DNA of 64,000 nucleotides from Lichenicola sp050954785 (lineage in GTDB: Bacteria; Pseudomonadota; Alphaproteobacteria; Acetobacterales; Acetobacteraceae), in the NCBI GenBank assembly GCA_050954785.1, contig JBPBQO010000036.1, positions 3,015 through 67,014 of the forward strand, written 5' to 3'. The notes below the pieces were generated by a model. The model was not told the origin of the DNA. It was given only the letters and a program-made list of their open reading frames with translations, and searched no databases. Within the stretch, counting starts at the first letter, position 1; every line of letters starts with the position of its first letter. Shown in pieces: positions 1-8,141 of the stretch. A program made the position numbers and the translations under genes.

Positions 1-720
1 CGCGCCCTCGCGGAAGCGTCCGACATCGTCATGGTGTCGGTGCCGAACGACGCCGCATTGGACATCTCGTCGTACGGCGACCAGGGCATGCTGGCCGGGA
101 TGCGCTCCGGCGGTCTGCTGATCAACACCAGCTCGGTTTCGCCGGACGCTTCGCGCCGCCTGGCCAAGGCCGGAATCGCTCAAGGCATCGCCGTGCTGGA
201 TGCTCCCGTATCGGGCAGCACGCCGGAAGCCGAAGCCGGCGCCCTCATTGTGCTGGTCGGTGGCGAGGCGGCGGACGTCGAGCGGGCACGCCCAATTCTG
301 GATGCGATCGGCAAGACCACCGTGCATGCAGGTGCGGCTGGCCAGGGCTCGGTCCTGAAGCTGGTCGTCAACGGCATCATGGGCGCCGGCATGACGGCGC
401 TCGCCGAAGCGGTCGGCTACGGCCTCGTTGCCGGTCTGGACCGCGAGATGCTGCTCGGCGCGTTGGATGGCCTCGCGGTGATCTCGCCGCACCACAAGCG
501 CAAGCTCAAGGCGGCCAGCAGCGGCAACATCAGCCCACAATTCCCGACGGCGCTGATGCACAAGGACATGGGCCTGTTGCTGTCCGATGGTGCCATTCAT
601 TCCGTGCCGCTGCCAACCATCGCCGCCGCCACCCAGCTTCTGGCCTTGACCAAGCAGCATCACGCAAAGGACGATTACTCGGCCGTGCTGCCCGTCACCG
701 AGGCACTGGCGAAAGGCTGA
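1..720 (+). CDS. NAD(P)-dependent oxidoreductase, 3-hydroxyisobutyrate dehydrogenase family (5' truncated)
   Basis: The reading frame is open from base 1, so the gene begins upstream of the window and about 239 codons are visible. Family signatures seen are DAPVSGSTPEAEAG (substrate-binding region), the GQGSVLKLVVN segment carrying the catalytic-type Lys and Asn, and FPTALMHKDMGLLL near the C-terminus. The N-terminal Rossmann GxGxxG is outside the window. Such enzymes oxidise 3-hydroxy acids (3-hydroxyisobutyrate, tartronate semialdehyde, glyoxylate relatives) with NAD(P). The substrate cannot be fixed from sequence. The next gene faces it from the opposite strand. Confidence 0.85.
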   Translation, partial: RALAEASDIVMVSVPNDAALDISSYGDQGMLAGMRSGGLLINTSSVSPDASRRLAKAGIAQGIAVLDAPVSGSTPEAEAGALIVLVGGEAADVERARPILDAIGKTTVHAGAAGQGSVLKLVVNGIMGAGMTALAEAVGYGLVAGLDREMLLGALDGLAVISPHHKRKLKAASSGNISPQFPTALMHKDMGLLLSDGAIHSVPLPTIAAATQLLALTKQHHAKDDYSAVLPVTEALAKG

Positions 721-1019
721 GCCACCAGTCCGCTCGCGCGCATCGACGGAACCGCGTTCCGGCTGACCGGTACCACCAGCCCCTCCTCCAGCACCAGTTG
801 CTATCTTTGACCACCACGTTCGGCCCGGGTGGCGGCTTCGGTCGCGACCTGCTGGCGGAGAACAAGCTCACCATTAAGACCAGTATTATTGGCCACGCCT
901 ATCGGTTGAAACAGGTACCGCCGTATCTCCATTGCGGGATACGGTCGGCTTTACGATCGTCCAGGCATCCGGCCCGGTTAAGCCGGCGCTCCGGTCGCCT
1001 CCGCTTCCTCGAACGGACG
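721..1019. other. Intergenic stretch with one imperfect hairpin, no gene seen
   Basis: About 300 bases lie between two convergent genes. I see no convincing coding frame. One imperfect hairpin is present at 921-944: CCGTATC at 921-927 pairs with GATACGG at 938-944, with a further CC/GG pair inside. No T-run follows, so it is at best a weak terminator. Part of the stretch (about 870-900) is AT-richer than its surroundings. Confidence 0.4.
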
Positions 1020-1877
1020 TTACAGACCGCCGGCGCGCAGGAAGGCCTCGAACGCGGCGGCGTGATCCGGATGCCAGCGTGACAGCGGCGGGCGGTTCGC
1101 GACGATGTCGCCGGCTGCCCACTGGATCCGAAGCTCGTCGAGCGCGCGCGGGACGTCGTTGTCGGGACACAGGATATAGAAGTCGCCCGCGTCGAGCCGC
1201 TCCATCATGAAGTCGACGGTCTGCTCCGGTGTCCAGGCGGCAGCGGGCTTGTCGATCCGGCCGCGCGCGGTCAGTCCGGTGAACACGAACCCGGGGATCA
1301 GCAGGTGCGCCGTGATGCCGCAGCCGGCCCGGTTGCGCAGATCATGCTGCACCGCCTCGGCGAAGGCCTTCACCCCAGCCTTGGCTACGTTGTAGGCGGG
1401 ATCTCCCGGCGGTGTGGTGATCCCCTGCTTCGAGCCAGTGACGACCACGCGAGCTGGGCCGCCATCGGCGATCATCCCGGGCAGGAACGCCTGCACCGTG
1501 TTGATCACTCCAAGCAAATTCACATCGAGCACCCGCGACCAGTCGGCGACCGGTCCGAGCACGTCGCTGCCGGGCTGCACGCCGGCATTGGCCATCAGCA
1601 TGCCGACACGGCCGAAACGCCTACGCGCCACCGAAACCAGTTCCTGCATCGCATCGCGCGAGGCGACGTCCGTGCCGATCCCCAGCACCGCGTTCCGGCC
1701 GCGCGGCGAAACCGCGGCCACATCCTCGACCGCCTGTTCCAGTCCAGCCCCGGCGATATCGGCGATTACCACCGGATGGCCTATCGACGCGAACCGCAGG
1801 CAGGCCGCCCGTCCAATGCCAGAGGCACCTCCGGTGACCACGGCGGCGCCGGAATCCATGACGAAATCGTTGCTCAT
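1020..1877 (-). CDS. SDR family NAD(P)-dependent oxidoreductase
   Basis: A 285-residue classical short-chain dehydrogenase. Seen: the cofactor loop TGGASGIG near residue 15, the NAG motif (MANAGVQ), the catalytic Ser in VVVTGSKQG, and the YNVAK catalytic Tyr/Lys. The ATG at 1877 is chosen because the preceding gene ends with TGA inside the same four bases (ATGA overlap), which points to translational coupling; longer in-frame reading upstream is antisense-like. The substrate is unknown. The partner gene upstream is a squalene/phytoene-synthase-fold protein, but that does not identify the reaction. Confidence 0.88.
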   Translation of the reverse strand: MSNDFVMDSGAAVVTGGASGIGRAACLRFASIGHPVVIADIAGAGLEQAVEDVAAVSPRGRNAVLGIGTDVASRDAMQELVSVARRRFGRVGMLMANAGVQPGSDVLGPVADWSRVLDVNLLGVINTVQAFLPGMIADGGPARVVVTGSKQGITTPPGDPAYNVAKAGVKAFAEAVQHDLRNRAGCGITAHLLIPGFVFTGLTARGRIDKPAAAWTPEQTVDFMMERLDAGDFYILCPDNDVPRALDELRIQWAAGDIVANRPPLSRWHPDHAAAFEAFLRAGGL

Positions 1878-2797
1878 CGGTTCAGCTCCGGAACAGAGGA
1901 AGGTCGACCCGCGCGACCCGTGGCGTAGGACGCGAGCACGGCGAGCCGATCGCCGATACCACGTTGTCCCGAACGCAGGATGTGGGTGGAAGGCGTGGCG
2001 GCTCGCCGGAGATCGCGGGTCGCCAGCACCAGCGGCAGCGCAGCGGCGATCCGATCGCGCGGCAGGCGAAGGCTCCCGGCCCGGTCTACGAACCCGATAC
2101 CCTCCTGTACCAGCACCGGCCGCAGCCTTGCCAGCAGGTCCGGCTGGGGGTCCTGCAGCAGCGCCTCGCGGCTGGTGCCGACCACCGCCAGCAGATCGTC
2201 GGGCAACGTACAGCGTCCGGCCTGAAGCATCTCGGCCAGATGGCGAGCCAACGCACCGATCGCATAGGCCGCACCGACCGCAGCAAGCCGGTCGCCCACG
2301 GCCTTGTCCACATCCAGTGCCTCGCCGATCGCCTGTTGCAGTGCGCCGGCGCCGTCGAGCAGCGATGCGCGCCAGCCAGCCAGGTCCGACGACTCCTCGG
2401 CGTCGGCTTCCCGCGCATCGATCAGCCGGAGCAGCGTCGCCGCCGACACCGCTCCGCTGTCGATCAACCGGTGCAGCGGCTCGGCCACCTCGTGGTGCCG
2501 CCAGTCGCTCCGGCTGCCTTCCACCACGTCGCGCCACCATTGCAGCCGGATCAGCGTCGCGATCGGCCCTGCTCCCGAATGGGCCGATGGCATCTCGACC
2601 GCACGGACCAGCTCGTGATTGAAGGCGATCAACACGAACACGGCATCCCGCCGGCCGGGCGGCGCGAACAAGGCGGTCAGAAACCGGTCCGGATCGGAAC
2701 GCCTGGCGATCGCCAGGCAGGATTCAAGCGTCGGGACGGGCGCGATACTCATTGGTTCTGGTTGCTCATCGGCTTGACTGGGAGGGTGCCGGCTCAT
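1874..2797 (-). CDS. Squalene/phytoene synthase family protein, NDUFAF6-like
   Basis: A 307-residue protein of the trans-isoprenyl diphosphate synthase fold. The N-terminal part (FLTALFAPPGRRDAVFVLIAFNHEL) and the segment LIDAREADAEES match the branch that includes the mitochondrial complex I assembly factor NDUFAF6. The first DxxxD metal motif of true squalene or phytoene synthases is not evident (the equivalent region reads ELVRAVE), so catalysis on prenyl diphosphates is doubtful. No hopanoid or carotenoid genes surround it. It is first in a two-gene unit with the SDR. Another start is possible at the second Met (MSIAPVPTLES, residue 16). A role in complex I assembly is inference from the family only. 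Confidence 0.75.
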   Translation of the reverse strand: MSRHPPSQADEQPEPMSIAPVPTLESCLAIARRSDPDRFLTALFAPPGRRDAVFVLIAFNHELVRAVEMPSAHSGAGPIATLIRLQWWRDVVEGSRSDWRHHEVAEPLHRLIDSGAVSAATLLRLIDAREADAEESSDLAGWRASLLDGAGALQQAIGEALDVDKAVGDRLAAVGAAYAIGALARHLAEMLQAGRCTLPDDLLAVVGTSREALLQDPQPDLLARLRPVLVQEGIGFVDRAGSLRLPRDRIAAALPLVLATRDLRRAATPSTHILRSGQRGIGDRLAVLASYATGRAGRPSSVPELNR

Positions 2798-2877
2798 AGC
2801 TCTCCAGCACGTCCTTGCGGCTCATGACCCGCATGTCAGGCGGGTCGCTTCGCCGCACAACCGAGGAGAACATGGTC
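2798..2877. promoter_or_regulatory. Divergent promoter region between the NDUFAF6-like gene and sodB
   Basis: Eighty bases separate two divergent genes, so promoters for both must lie here or just inside the genes. A GAGGAG Shine-Dalgarno at 2863-2868 serves the superoxide dismutase. I could not assign -35/-10 boxes with confidence. Confidence 0.4.
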
Positions 2878-3486
2878 ATGGCCTTCGAACTACCGGCACT
2901 GCCCTACCAGAACAACGCCCTTGCCGCACGCGGCATGAGCCAGCAGACCCTTGAGCTGCATCATGGCAAGCATCACCAGGCCTATGTTACCGCGCTGAAC
3001 GGCTTCGTCGAGAAGAACGAGGCACTCCAGGGCAAGTCGCTTGAGGACATCATCAAGTTCGCGCACGGCAAGCCGGACCTGGCGCCGGTGTTCAACAATG
3101 CCGGCCAGCATTGGAACCATATCCTGTTCTGGCAGGCGCTGTCGCCCACCGGCGGCACCATCCCGACCAGCCTCGAGAGCAAGATCACCGAGGATTTCGG
3201 CAGCGTCGAGACCTTCAAGGAGCAGTTCAAGACCGCTGCGACCACCCAGTTCGGATCCGGCTGGGCCTGGCTCGTGCTCGGCACCGACGGCAAGCTGAAA
3301 GTAACCAAGACGCCGAACGGGTCGAACCCGGTCGCCGAGGATGCCGGCAAGCCGCTGCTCGGCCTCGATGTCTGGGAGCATTCCTACTACGTCGACTTCC
3401 AGAACCGTCGTCCCGACTACGTCACCAACTTCCTCGACAAGCTGGCGAACTACGAGTTCGCCGACGCACAGCTCAAGTCGGCCTGA
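2878..3486 (+). CDS. sodB: Superoxide dismutase, Fe type
   Basis: A 202-residue Fe/Mn superoxide dismutase converting superoxide to H2O2 and O2. Metal ligands are visible: His in LELHHGKHHQ, His in QHWNHILFW, and Asp and His in LDVWEHSYY. The outer-sphere Gln sits in FNNAGQHWNH, as in iron enzymes, and QFGSGWAWLV carries the iron-type Ala/Trp context; cambialistic activity cannot be excluded. The ATG at 2878 is preferred because GAGGAG lies nine bases upstream; an ATG at 2872 is only three bases from it. There is no signal peptide, so it is cytoplasmic. A strong terminator follows directly. Confidence 0.95.
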   Translation: MAFELPALPYQNNALAARGMSQQTLELHHGKHHQAYVTALNGFVEKNEALQGKSLEDIIKFAHGKPDLAPVFNNAGQHWNHILFWQALSPTGGTIPTSLESKITEDFGSVETFKEQFKTAATTQFGSGWAWLVLGTDGKLKVTKTPNGSNPVAEDAGKPLLGLDVWEHSYYVDFQNRRPDYVTNFLDKLANYEFADAQLKSA

Positions 3487-3494
3487 CCACGATC

Positions 3495-3528
3495 GGGGCT
3501 GCCGGTTCGCGGCAGCCCCATTCTTTTT
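3495..3528 (+). terminator. Rho-independent terminator of sodB
   Basis: A perfect nine-base-pair stem (GGGGCTGCC at 3495-3503 with GGCAGCCCC at 3511-3519) with a seven-base loop is followed by ATTCTTTTT at 3520-3528. It lies nine bases after the sodB stop and thirteen before the end of the convergent yajC. Confidence 0.93.
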
Positions 3529-3541
3529 GCCGGGCTGCGGC

Positions 3542-3925
3542 CTAGCTCTTCACGACCCGCTTTTCCGGCACCGAATCGTTCGCGGCCGGCGGTGTGTCGC
3601 CCATGACCGAGCTGATGGTGTCGCGCAGCACCATCACCCTGACGCCCGCCGCGATCTCGACCTCGATCTCGGCCGACCCCTCGCGCGCCTTCTGGACTAC
3701 GCCGATGATGCCGCCGGCCGTCACCACCCGGTCGCCGCGCTTCAGTGCCGCCACGGTCGCCTTGAGCTGCTTCTGGCGCTGCTGCTGCGGACGCATCAGC
3801 AGGAAATAGAACACGATGAAGACCAGGACGAACGGCAGGATCTGCACGATCCCGCCGAGGTTCCCGAGCGGCCCGGCGCTCTGGGCGGCGTCCTGGGCAT
3901 AGGCAGGCGAAATCAGGAAGTTCAT
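3542..3925 (-). CDS. yajC: Preprotein translocase subunit YajC
   Basis: A 127-residue single-pass membrane protein. One hydrophobic segment (VQILPFVLVFIVFYFLLMRP, about residues 22-41) is followed by the family QQQRQKQ and LKRGDRVVTAGGIIG motifs of the YajC SH3-like domain. YajC associates with SecDF and YidC at the Sec translocon. The start MNFLISPAYAQ is chosen over an open in-frame extension upstream. The secDF genes often found next to yajC are not here; a DUF815 ATPase gene diverges from it. Confidence 0.93.
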   Translation of the reverse strand: MNFLISPAYAQDAAQSAGPLGNLGGIVQILPFVLVFIVFYFLLMRPQQQRQKQLKATVAALKRGDRVVTAGGIIGVVQKAREGSAEIEVEIAAGVRVMVLRDTISSVMGDTPPAANDSVPEKRVVKS

Positions 3926-4027
3926 GGGGTGGGATTTCCGGGCAGCAGGGTTTGCGGACACGCGTGTTGCGGTCGCTCGGCCCGGACCATAGGTTTCGCG
4001 GCCCATTCGTCAAGGAAACCGCGCTCC
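3926..4027. promoter_or_regulatory. Divergent promoter region, yajC and DUF815 ATPase
   Basis: A gap of 102 bases separates two divergently transcribed genes. It must hold or overlap both promoters, but no clear consensus box or operator is evident. Confidence 0.35.
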
Positions 4028-4894
4028 ATGATCCAGTCGCTGCTGCCGATGCTCACCCGGATCGCCGAAGCCCTCGAACGTCTCAGCCCGACACCGCCGG
4101 TCGCCCAATCGATGGATCGCACGGACGCCTTCGTCTGGGCGCCGCGTGACGGCAGGCTGGAACCGGTCGCCCTGGTATCGCGCGTGGCACTTCACCTGCT
4201 CAAGGGCATCGACCGCCAGCGCCGGCTGCTGGTCGACAATACCGAGCGCTTCGCGGCGGGGCTGCCGGCCAACAACGCAATGCTGTGGGGCGCCCGCGGC
4301 ACCGGCAAGTCGTCGCTGGTGAAGGCGGTGCACGAAGCGGCCAATGCGGGGCTGCCGGCCGACGCACCTCCTGCCCGCCGCCTCGTCCTGGTCGAGATTC
4401 AGCGCGACGACCTGACCAGCCTGCCCGCGCTACTGGACCTGTTGCGCACCCAGGACCGCCGGTTCCTGCTGTTCTGCGACGATCTCTCGTTCGAGCGCGA
4501 GGATGCCGACTACAAGGCGCTGAAATCGGTGCTGGATGGCGGTATCCGCGGCCGGCCGGCCAATGTTTTGTTCTATGCCACCAGCAACCGGCGCCACCTG
4601 ATGCCGCGCGAGATGATCGAAAACGAGCAGGCGACCGCGATCAATCCGTCCGAGGCGGCCGAGGAAAAGATCTCGCTGTCGGACCGGTTCGGCCTTTGGA
4701 TCGGCTTCCACAATGTCGACCAGCCGACCTACTTCGCGATGGTGGACGGCTATGCGGCAGATCGTGGCCTGACGATCGCCCCGGAGCGGCTGCACGCCGA
4801 AGCCAATGCCTGGTCGGTCGGCCGTGGCGCCCGCTCCGGCCGGGTCGCCTGGCAGTTCATCGAGGACCTGACCGGACGAAGCGATCCGGCCTGA
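4028..4894 (+). CDS. DUF815 family AAA-type ATPase
   Basis: A 288-residue P-loop ATPase. Walker A is GARGTGKSS (about residues 89-97) and a Walker B-like segment is FLLFCDDLSFE. The family features YKALKSVLDGG, TSNRRHLMP and DRFGLWIGF are all present, giving a firm DUF815 assignment. The molecular role of DUF815 proteins is not established. No membrane segment or signal is seen. In alphaproteobacteria it is commonly next to yajC, as here. The gene ends six bases from a convergent glycosyltransferase gene. Confidence 0.88.
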   Translation: MIQSLLPMLTRIAEALERLSPTPPVAQSMDRTDAFVWAPRDGRLEPVALVSRVALHLLKGIDRQRRLLVDNTERFAAGLPANNAMLWGARGTGKSSLVKAVHEAANAGLPADAPPARRLVLVEIQRDDLTSLPALLDLLRTQDRRFLLFCDDLSFEREDADYKALKSVLDGGIRGRPANVLFYATSNRRHLMPREMIENEQATAINPSEAAEEKISLSDRFGLWIGFHNVDQPTYFAMVDGYAADRGLTIAPERLHAEANAWSVGRGARSGRVAWQFIEDLTGRSDPA

Positions 4895-4900
4895 GTCGGG

Positions 4901-6562
4901 TCAGACCCTTTCATCCAGTATCGCCACGACGGCGGAGGCGGTCGCTTGCCAGGCGACCGGCTGGAAACTGCGCCTGATCTCGTCCTGCCAGTCGGACAGT
5001 CCAGCCTTGTCCTCGATCGTCGCGCGGATCACCCGGCATGCATCGTTCAGGTCGGTCGGGTCGAAATAGCGGGCCAGCGTTCCACCGGCTTCCGGCAGCG
5101 AAGTCGCGTTCGAACTGATGCATGGCTTGCCCATCGCCAGGCTCTCGCTGACCGGCAATCCCCAACCCTCGTAGAAGGACGGGAACACGGTGAACAGGCA
5201 TCCGGCATAGACCGCCTTCAACTCATGATCGTCGAGACCTTCGATCACGTGCAGCCGTCCGTTCAGGCTGCTGCTGTTCTCGATCTGGTTCATCAGGTCC
5301 GACACCATCCAGCCGACCTTGCCGGCGAAGACAAGGTCCGGAAGCTGGCCGGGAGCCATTTCCTCCGTTAGCCGGCGCCAGGCCCGGAACAGCAGCATGT
5401 GGTTCTTGCGTGCCTCGATCGTCGACACGAACAGGACGTATGGGCGTCCTTCGAGCACGGTCAGGAGCGATGACGGTATCGACGCCGCCGTTCCCGGGAC
5501 CGATGCCCGGTCGGCAACGGTGTTTCCGAACCCGGTACCCAGCGTCAATGCCCGCACCGGGTTACGCAGAATAATACCGTCGCGCCCGCACCACTTTGTA
5601 ACGTCGGTGGCGGTAGCGCGCGAGATGGCGAAAACCACGTCCGCCAGTGGCAGGACGGTCGTATACCAGTTGCGATAGACCCGCGTGGTGCCGCGATCGG
5701 CCCATTCGGGACGCTGCACCGGGATCACGTCGTACAACAGCACCGCGATGCGCATACCGAGCCTGCCGCTGGCATGGCCTACGAGCTCGGCATATTCCAG
5801 CTCGAACCATGGCGACCCGAGCACGGCCAGGATGTCGCCGCGCCGGACGATGTCGGCGAGCCGGCGCATCGGTTTCTGCTCGGCCGGCCGGTCAGGCGGC
5901 ACGTGTCCCGGCCGGGACCGAACCGTCTGCATCAGCGCCGCCGGCATTGCCGGCCGTGGCAGGATCGCCTTCATCCGGATCAGCCGGCGCGTACCGCCGT
6001 CGGCGCCGCGTCGGATCAGTGCGGCAACGGTCAGTCCGGTGGCACTCGACAGGGCCACCCCTGCCTGCCCCTGCATGACGGTAAACAGGATCGCCGGACG
6101 GACAAGCCGCTCGGGGAACAGCCTCAACACGCGCCTGAGTAGCGTGACCGGACGTCTCCGGTGCGAGCTTCCAGCCGGCTGCGACAAGCCGGCGTCCGGA
6201 ACCGCTGCCGGCACCGGTGCCAGAGCGGCCTCCGCGATCCCTTCCGGCACGTATTTCCGCACATTTTCCGGTCTCAGCCGCGCAGGCTCGGACGGTCCCG
6301 AGCGTTCGGTGATGCGACGGAACTGCGCCTCCAGTTCGATCCAATCCGCTTCGATGAAGCCGCGTTCAGTCGTCGAGTGGCGCAGGAAGCCGACTCGCTT
6401 AGCGATCGCGGGGTCTGCCATCGCCGCTTGGTAGATCTCGAAACAAACACGCTGGATGCCGGTCGGGCGGGCATTGCGAAGCGAGAAGTGGAACAAATCC
6501 TCGACGTCGAACCAGATTCTCGGCAGGTCGCCGGCAGGGGGTATCATCGCCTTCCTAACCAT
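4901..6562 (-). CDS. Glycosyltransferase family 4 (GT-B fold) with extended N-terminus
   Basis: A 553-residue protein. The C-terminal GT1-type nucleotide-sugar-binding domain begins near residue 375 (YVLFVSTIEARKNH) and holds the EX7E motif EGWGLPVSE, followed by PCISSNATSLPEAG. The N-terminus opens with WFDVEDLFHF and a GIQRVCFEIY segment, which are repeated in the next upstream gene (WIDVEDLFHY, GIQRLTYELY); the two are paralogues. Its start overlaps the end of that gene by eight bases. It probably adds hexose-type sugars to a surface or exopolysaccharide; donor and acceptor are unknown. A middle stretch (residues about 95-230) is basic and poorly conserved. Confidence 0.85.
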   Translation of the reverse strand: MVRKAMIPPAGDLPRIWFDVEDLFHFSLRNARPTGIQRVCFEIYQAAMADPAIAKRVGFLRHSTTERGFIEADWIELEAQFRRITERSGPSEPARLRPENVRKYVPEGIAEAALAPVPAAVPDAGLSQPAGSSHRRRPVTLLRRVLRLFPERLVRPAILFTVMQGQAGVALSSATGLTVAALIRRGADGGTRRLIRMKAILPRPAMPAALMQTVRSRPGHVPPDRPAEQKPMRRLADIVRRGDILAVLGSPWFELEYAELVGHASGRLGMRIAVLLYDVIPVQRPEWADRGTTRVYRNWYTTVLPLADVVFAISRATATDVTKWCGRDGIILRNPVRALTLGTGFGNTVADRASVPGTAASIPSSLLTVLEGRPYVLFVSTIEARKNHMLLFRAWRRLTEEMAPGQLPDLVFAGKVGWMVSDLMNQIENSSSLNGRLHVIEGLDDHELKAVYAGCLFTVFPSFYEGWGLPVSESLAMGKPCISSNATSLPEAGGTLARYFDPTDLNDACRVIRATIEDKAGLSDWQDEIRRSFQPVAWQATASAVVAILDERV

Positions 6563-8069
6563 GTGTCACCAGTGTCGGCGCAACAATCCCGGCATGGGAC
6601 GGAGAGACATCCCAAAGTCCGTCATGCGCATCGAGACCGTCCAGGAGAACATCGGCCGACCTTGTCCAGGACACCGGCTGGAATGAACGACGAACCTCCT
6701 GTTCCCAGCGCGCCAGCCCATCGCGGTCTCGCACGGTATCGCCAATCACCCGATATGCGTCGTTGAAGTCGTATGGATCGAACAGCCGAGCCAGGTTGGC
6801 GCCTGCTTCCGGCAACGACGTGACGTTGGAAATCACACACGGCTTTCCGACCGCCATGCTTTCGGTTACCGGCAGGCCCCAGCCCTCGAACAAGGACGGC
6901 ATCACGGTGAACAGGCATCCCTCATAGAGACGCATCAGCACCGCATCCGACGGATCCTCGATGATCAGGAGCTTGCCGTCGATATAGTTCGTGTTGGCGA
7001 TCTGCAGCATCAGGTCGGCAACCAGCCAGCCGATCCGGCCCGCGAACACGAGCGTCGGAACCTGGTTCGGCGGCAGTTCCTGCGCCAGCTTCCGCCAGAC
7101 CTGGAACATCAGCGCGTGGTTCTTGCGCGCCTCGATCGTCGAGACGACTAAAACGTAGCTGCCCGGTGCCGGCACCGCATGGGCAGATACCCGGCTCACC
7201 TCGTCCTGCAACGAGGCAGCCGAGGCCGGGAAGCCGGTGCCGACCGGAATCGTCGTGATCCGACCCACATCGATTCCGCCGCGCTGCTCGAGGAACAGCA
7301 TCGCATCGTCGGCGGTGGCCTGGGAAATCGCGAACATCGCATCGACCGACGGCAACACCCCTTCGAACCAGCGCTCGAAGGTATCCACCAATGTATGATG
7401 GCACCATTCCGGTCGCCGAAGCGGGATCAGGTCGTAGAGCAGCAGCCCGGTTTTCAATCCGATCTCGATCCGCGCCCGTTGCAGCAACCGACCATAATCG
7501 ACCCGATGCCACGAGGCGCCGAGCGACAGCAGCCAGTCGCCTGAACGCGCGACCTCGTGCAGCAACCGACCATCGGCGTCTGGCCGCGCGACCACAGGCT
7601 GTATCGAGAGCGGTAATCCCGGGTCAACCGGCAACTGCGGCTGACGGACGCCCCTGCGATAAATGCTTTGCCGGCCAAGCTCGCAGAGCGAGCCGATGGC
7701 TGCGAGTTGCAGCCGACAGAAACGCGCAAATCGTTCTTGTGCAAGGGCAGGCAGCCGGTCGTGCAACGCGATGGCGAACGCGCGGGAAAACGGACGACCC
7801 GGCGCTGTCGTTGGTTGCAGGTCCGGTTTGACATGAGATGTCGTCAGCCCATGACAAAGTCCGTGCACCTGCTCCCACGCGACCGTCACGAATTCATCGG
7901 TGCGGGGATCGATCCGGACGAAACCAATTCGTCGGCCAGTCGGTACCTGCTGTTCGAGCGCGGCATAAAGTTCGTAGGTCAGGCGCTGGATACCGCTCAG
8001 CCGGGCATTATGGCCGACGTAGTGGAACAGATCCTCGACATCGATCCAGACCGCAGATGCCTGTCCCAT
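6555..8069 (-). CDS. Glycosyltransferase family 4 (GT-B fold), paralogue of the downstream gene
   Basis: A 504-residue GT4 enzyme. The C-terminal domain shows SYVLVVSTIEARKNH, the EX7E motif EGWGLPVTE and PCVISNVTSLPEAG. The N-terminal DVEDLFHYVGHNARLSGIQR matches the start of the neighbouring GT4. The pair looks like an old tandem duplication, since the C-terminal halves are clearly alike and the middles diverged. It lies between a GT2 gene 72 bases upstream and the paralogue it overlaps by eight bases, so the three probably form one transcription unit. Confidence 0.85.
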   Translation of the reverse strand: MGQASAVWIDVEDLFHYVGHNARLSGIQRLTYELYAALEQQVPTGRRIGFVRIDPRTDEFVTVAWEQVHGLCHGLTTSHVKPDLQPTTAPGRPFSRAFAIALHDRLPALAQERFARFCRLQLAAIGSLCELGRQSIYRRGVRQPQLPVDPGLPLSIQPVVARPDADGRLLHEVARSGDWLLSLGASWHRVDYGRLLQRARIEIGLKTGLLLYDLIPLRRPEWCHHTLVDTFERWFEGVLPSVDAMFAISQATADDAMLFLEQRGGIDVGRITTIPVGTGFPASAASLQDEVSRVSAHAVPAPGSYVLVVSTIEARKNHALMFQVWRKLAQELPPNQVPTLVFAGRIGWLVADLMLQIANTNYIDGKLLIIEDPSDAVLMRLYEGCLFTVMPSLFEGWGLPVTESMAVGKPCVISNVTSLPEAGANLARLFDPYDFNDAYRVIGDTVRDRDGLARWEQEVRRSFQPVSWTRSADVLLDGLDAHDGLWDVSPSHAGIVAPTLVTHG

Positions 8070-8141
8070 TCGTGCCTCACACCGTGGACCGCGCAGAAAC
8101 CATGCGCCGCCCGGACCGTCAAATCTCGGCGGAACAATCGG

